Assembly: GCA_937775265.1 (NCBI GenBank)
Contig: CALKBV010000008.1
Span: 1-64,000 of the forward strand
Source: an uncultured Pseudomonadales bacterium
Lineage (GTDB): Bacteria; Pseudomonadota; Gammaproteobacteria; Pseudomonadales; Azotimanducaceae
Reading direction: 5' to 3'
Length of the DNA stretch: 64,000 nucleotides
Part shown: piece by piece, positions 63,153 to 64,000 of the stretch
Position numbering within the stretch: the stretch's first letter is position 1
Layout of the letters: every line of letters begins with the position of its first letter
The notes under the pieces: generated by a model
The model's input: only the letters and a program-made list of their open reading frames with translations
Told to the model about the DNA's origin: nothing
Databases searched by the model: none
Position numbers and translations under genes: made by a program

Positions 63153-64000
63153 CTATTTCACGTTGGAAGTCAGGGTCACATTGGTCTTCACCTGTTCAAG
63201 GATCTTGTCTTTGGATAACCACCACGTCAATAGTTCGCCATCAACCCAGACGGGGATCTGGTCGTTATAGTGGTCGTTGAACTGACGTGCGGTAACGCCA
63301 CCCGCAACCACAGCTTTGATCTTTTCAGGGTCCGCCAGGTCCATAACGAGTCGTGCGGTGGCCGCAAATGCGGTATCGAAGCCATCCTCAATATTCGCTG
63401 TGCGCGAATAACCGGCTCGGTTCAGTGTCTCTCCCGAGCCTCCTTTCGCAAAAGTTCCGCCACCCAGCAGGCGACTCCCCAATCCGCTTTGGCGTAGCGG
63501 TGACACAAAGCTGACCTTGTGGATTTCTCCCCATTTCTGAGTTGTTGGATCATCGCCCGAAATCGCGCGCAATTTGGCGTCACCCAATGTCGCAGCTCTG
63601 CGAATGATGTCATGCAGATCTTCAACTTTATCTTTGGTCCGTTGATCGTCAATCCAATACTGTCCGTACTCCTGCCCTACCAGATGCTGAATTCGTTCTT
63701 GCCAGAAGTACCAGTTATTCGAATAGTTGTTTGCAACCTCTTCCCCCAGGTCATCCTCAACAATGACATAGGCCAGATAATGATAAATAGCGTGATAAAG
63801 TGAGGGAGCGACGAGATCAGTTCTTTCTTCAAAATCCCAGGATTCAAGAATCGGTACCCAGGCTTCGAACGCAGGGTCTTCACGGAGAGCAGCAAGAACA
63901 TTCGGCATGAACGCTTCGGCCTGAAGATTCCTAATATCCAGCATAAAATCGCGATGATCATCCGGGCTTGTTCGAGGAGTGCTCTCTATGAGCTCCGCAA
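63153..64000 (-). CDS. Penicillin-acylase-family protein, C-terminal part (5' end off window)
   Basis: The frame is open through the right edge, so only the C-terminal 280 or so residues are seen. LDIRNLQAEAFMPNVLAAL, WGEIHKVSFVSPLRQ, GGGTFAKGGSGETLNRAGYS and VAGGVTARQFNDHYNDQIPVWVDGELL are the typical beta-chain end of Ntn-hydrolase penicillin/AHL acylases. The nucleophilic Ser and the signal peptide would lie upstream outside the window. Acyl-homoserine-lactone or other amide hydrolysis is possible. Confidence 0.88.
   Translation of the reverse strand, partial: AELIESTPRTSPDDHRDFMLDIRNLQAEAFMPNVLAALREDPAFEAWVPILESWDFEERTDLVAPSLYHAIYHYLAYVIVEDDLGEEVANNYSNNWYFWQERIQHLVGQEYGQYWIDDQRTKDKVEDLHDIIRRAATLGDAKLRAISGDDPTTQKWGEIHKVSFVSPLRQSGLGSRLLGGGTFAKGGSGETLNRAGYSRTANIEDGFDTAFAATARLVMDLADPEKIKAVVAGGVTARQFNDHYNDQIPVWVDGELLTWWLSKDKILEQVKTNVTLTSNVK

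Overview
The window looks like a chromosomal segment of a Gram-negative, probably marine, gammaproteobacterium. Two TonB-dependent receptors with TonB boxes, an HspQ homologue, a periplasmic chorismate mutase/cyclohexadienyl dehydratase, MsrA, GloA and DnaX point that way; the exact lineage cannot be read from the sequence. There are no rRNA or tRNA genes, CRISPR arrays, insertion sequences or phage genes that I could recognise. Most of the window is accessory catabolic DNA: six cytochrome P450-family genes, two Rieske oxygenases, two small Fe-S ferredoxins, many SDRs, acyl-CoA enzymes, NTF2/SnoaL-like proteins and TonB receptors. This is the repertoire expected for uptake and oxidative degradation of hydrophobic substrates such as terpenoids, steroids or polycyclic compounds. 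The substrate itself cannot be deduced.

Layout. 1-4.9 kb: dnaX (3' end off the window), a GDPD, a GNAT, an AroQ-PheC fusion and an epoxide-hydrolase-like gene. Almost all need one to three single-base corrections, usually in homopolymers, so this end of the sequence is probably of lower quality. 4.9-12.2 kb: LLM flavin monooxygenase, tyrosine phosphatase, GPH transporter, ThuA-like protein, exported GDSL hydrolase, MDR reductase. 12.3-17.4 kb: TonB receptor, then SnoaL-like protein, acyl-CoA ligase and HspQ. 17.5-21.9 kb (minus): ferredoxin, TetR regulator, P450, Rieske oxygenase, an 87-aa protein and an EthD-like protein form one operon. 22.0-28.1 kb (plus, divergent from it): SnoaL-like, P450, a P450 homologue without heme ligand, P450, 3Fe-4S ferredoxin, aldo/keto reductase. 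28.1-31.9 kb (minus): P450, SDR, a redoxin with an in-frame TGA at its first active-site Cys codon (candidate selenoprotein), acyl-CoA dehydrogenase. 32.1-33.8 kb: P450 and DUF952. 33.8-37.4 kb (minus): three SDRs and a thiolase. 37.9-46.8 kb: second Rieske oxygenase, GST, HSL-type esterase, SnoaL-like, an HD-domain oxygenase-like protein, GloA, epimerase, MsrA and a myo-inositol oxygenase. 47.3-50.8 kb: ArsR, MFS exporter, sulfotransferase, SnoaL-like. 51.1-64 kb: second TonB receptor, exported two-domain VOC protein, RDD protein, PQQ-type quinoprotein, acyl-CoA dehydrogenase, carotenoid oxygenase, purple-acid-phosphatase-like enzyme and the C-terminal part of a penicillin-acylase-family protein.

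How it may work together (inference): TonB receptors import a hydrophobic compound; P450s fed by the ferredoxins and Rieske enzymes hydroxylate it; SDR, AKR and MDR enzymes oxidise or reduce the products; acyl-CoA ligase, acyl-CoA dehydrogenases and thiolase take side chains through beta-oxidation; SnoaL-like, GST, VOC and hydrolase proteins handle reactive intermediates. No ferredoxin reductase and no Rieske reductase is encoded here, so these electron donors must come from elsewhere.

The two observations I rate highest are the intact P450 homologue that has lost its cysteine ligand and heme-propionate contacts while sitting between two normal P450s, and the in-frame TGA with a SECIS-like hairpin in the redoxin gene.
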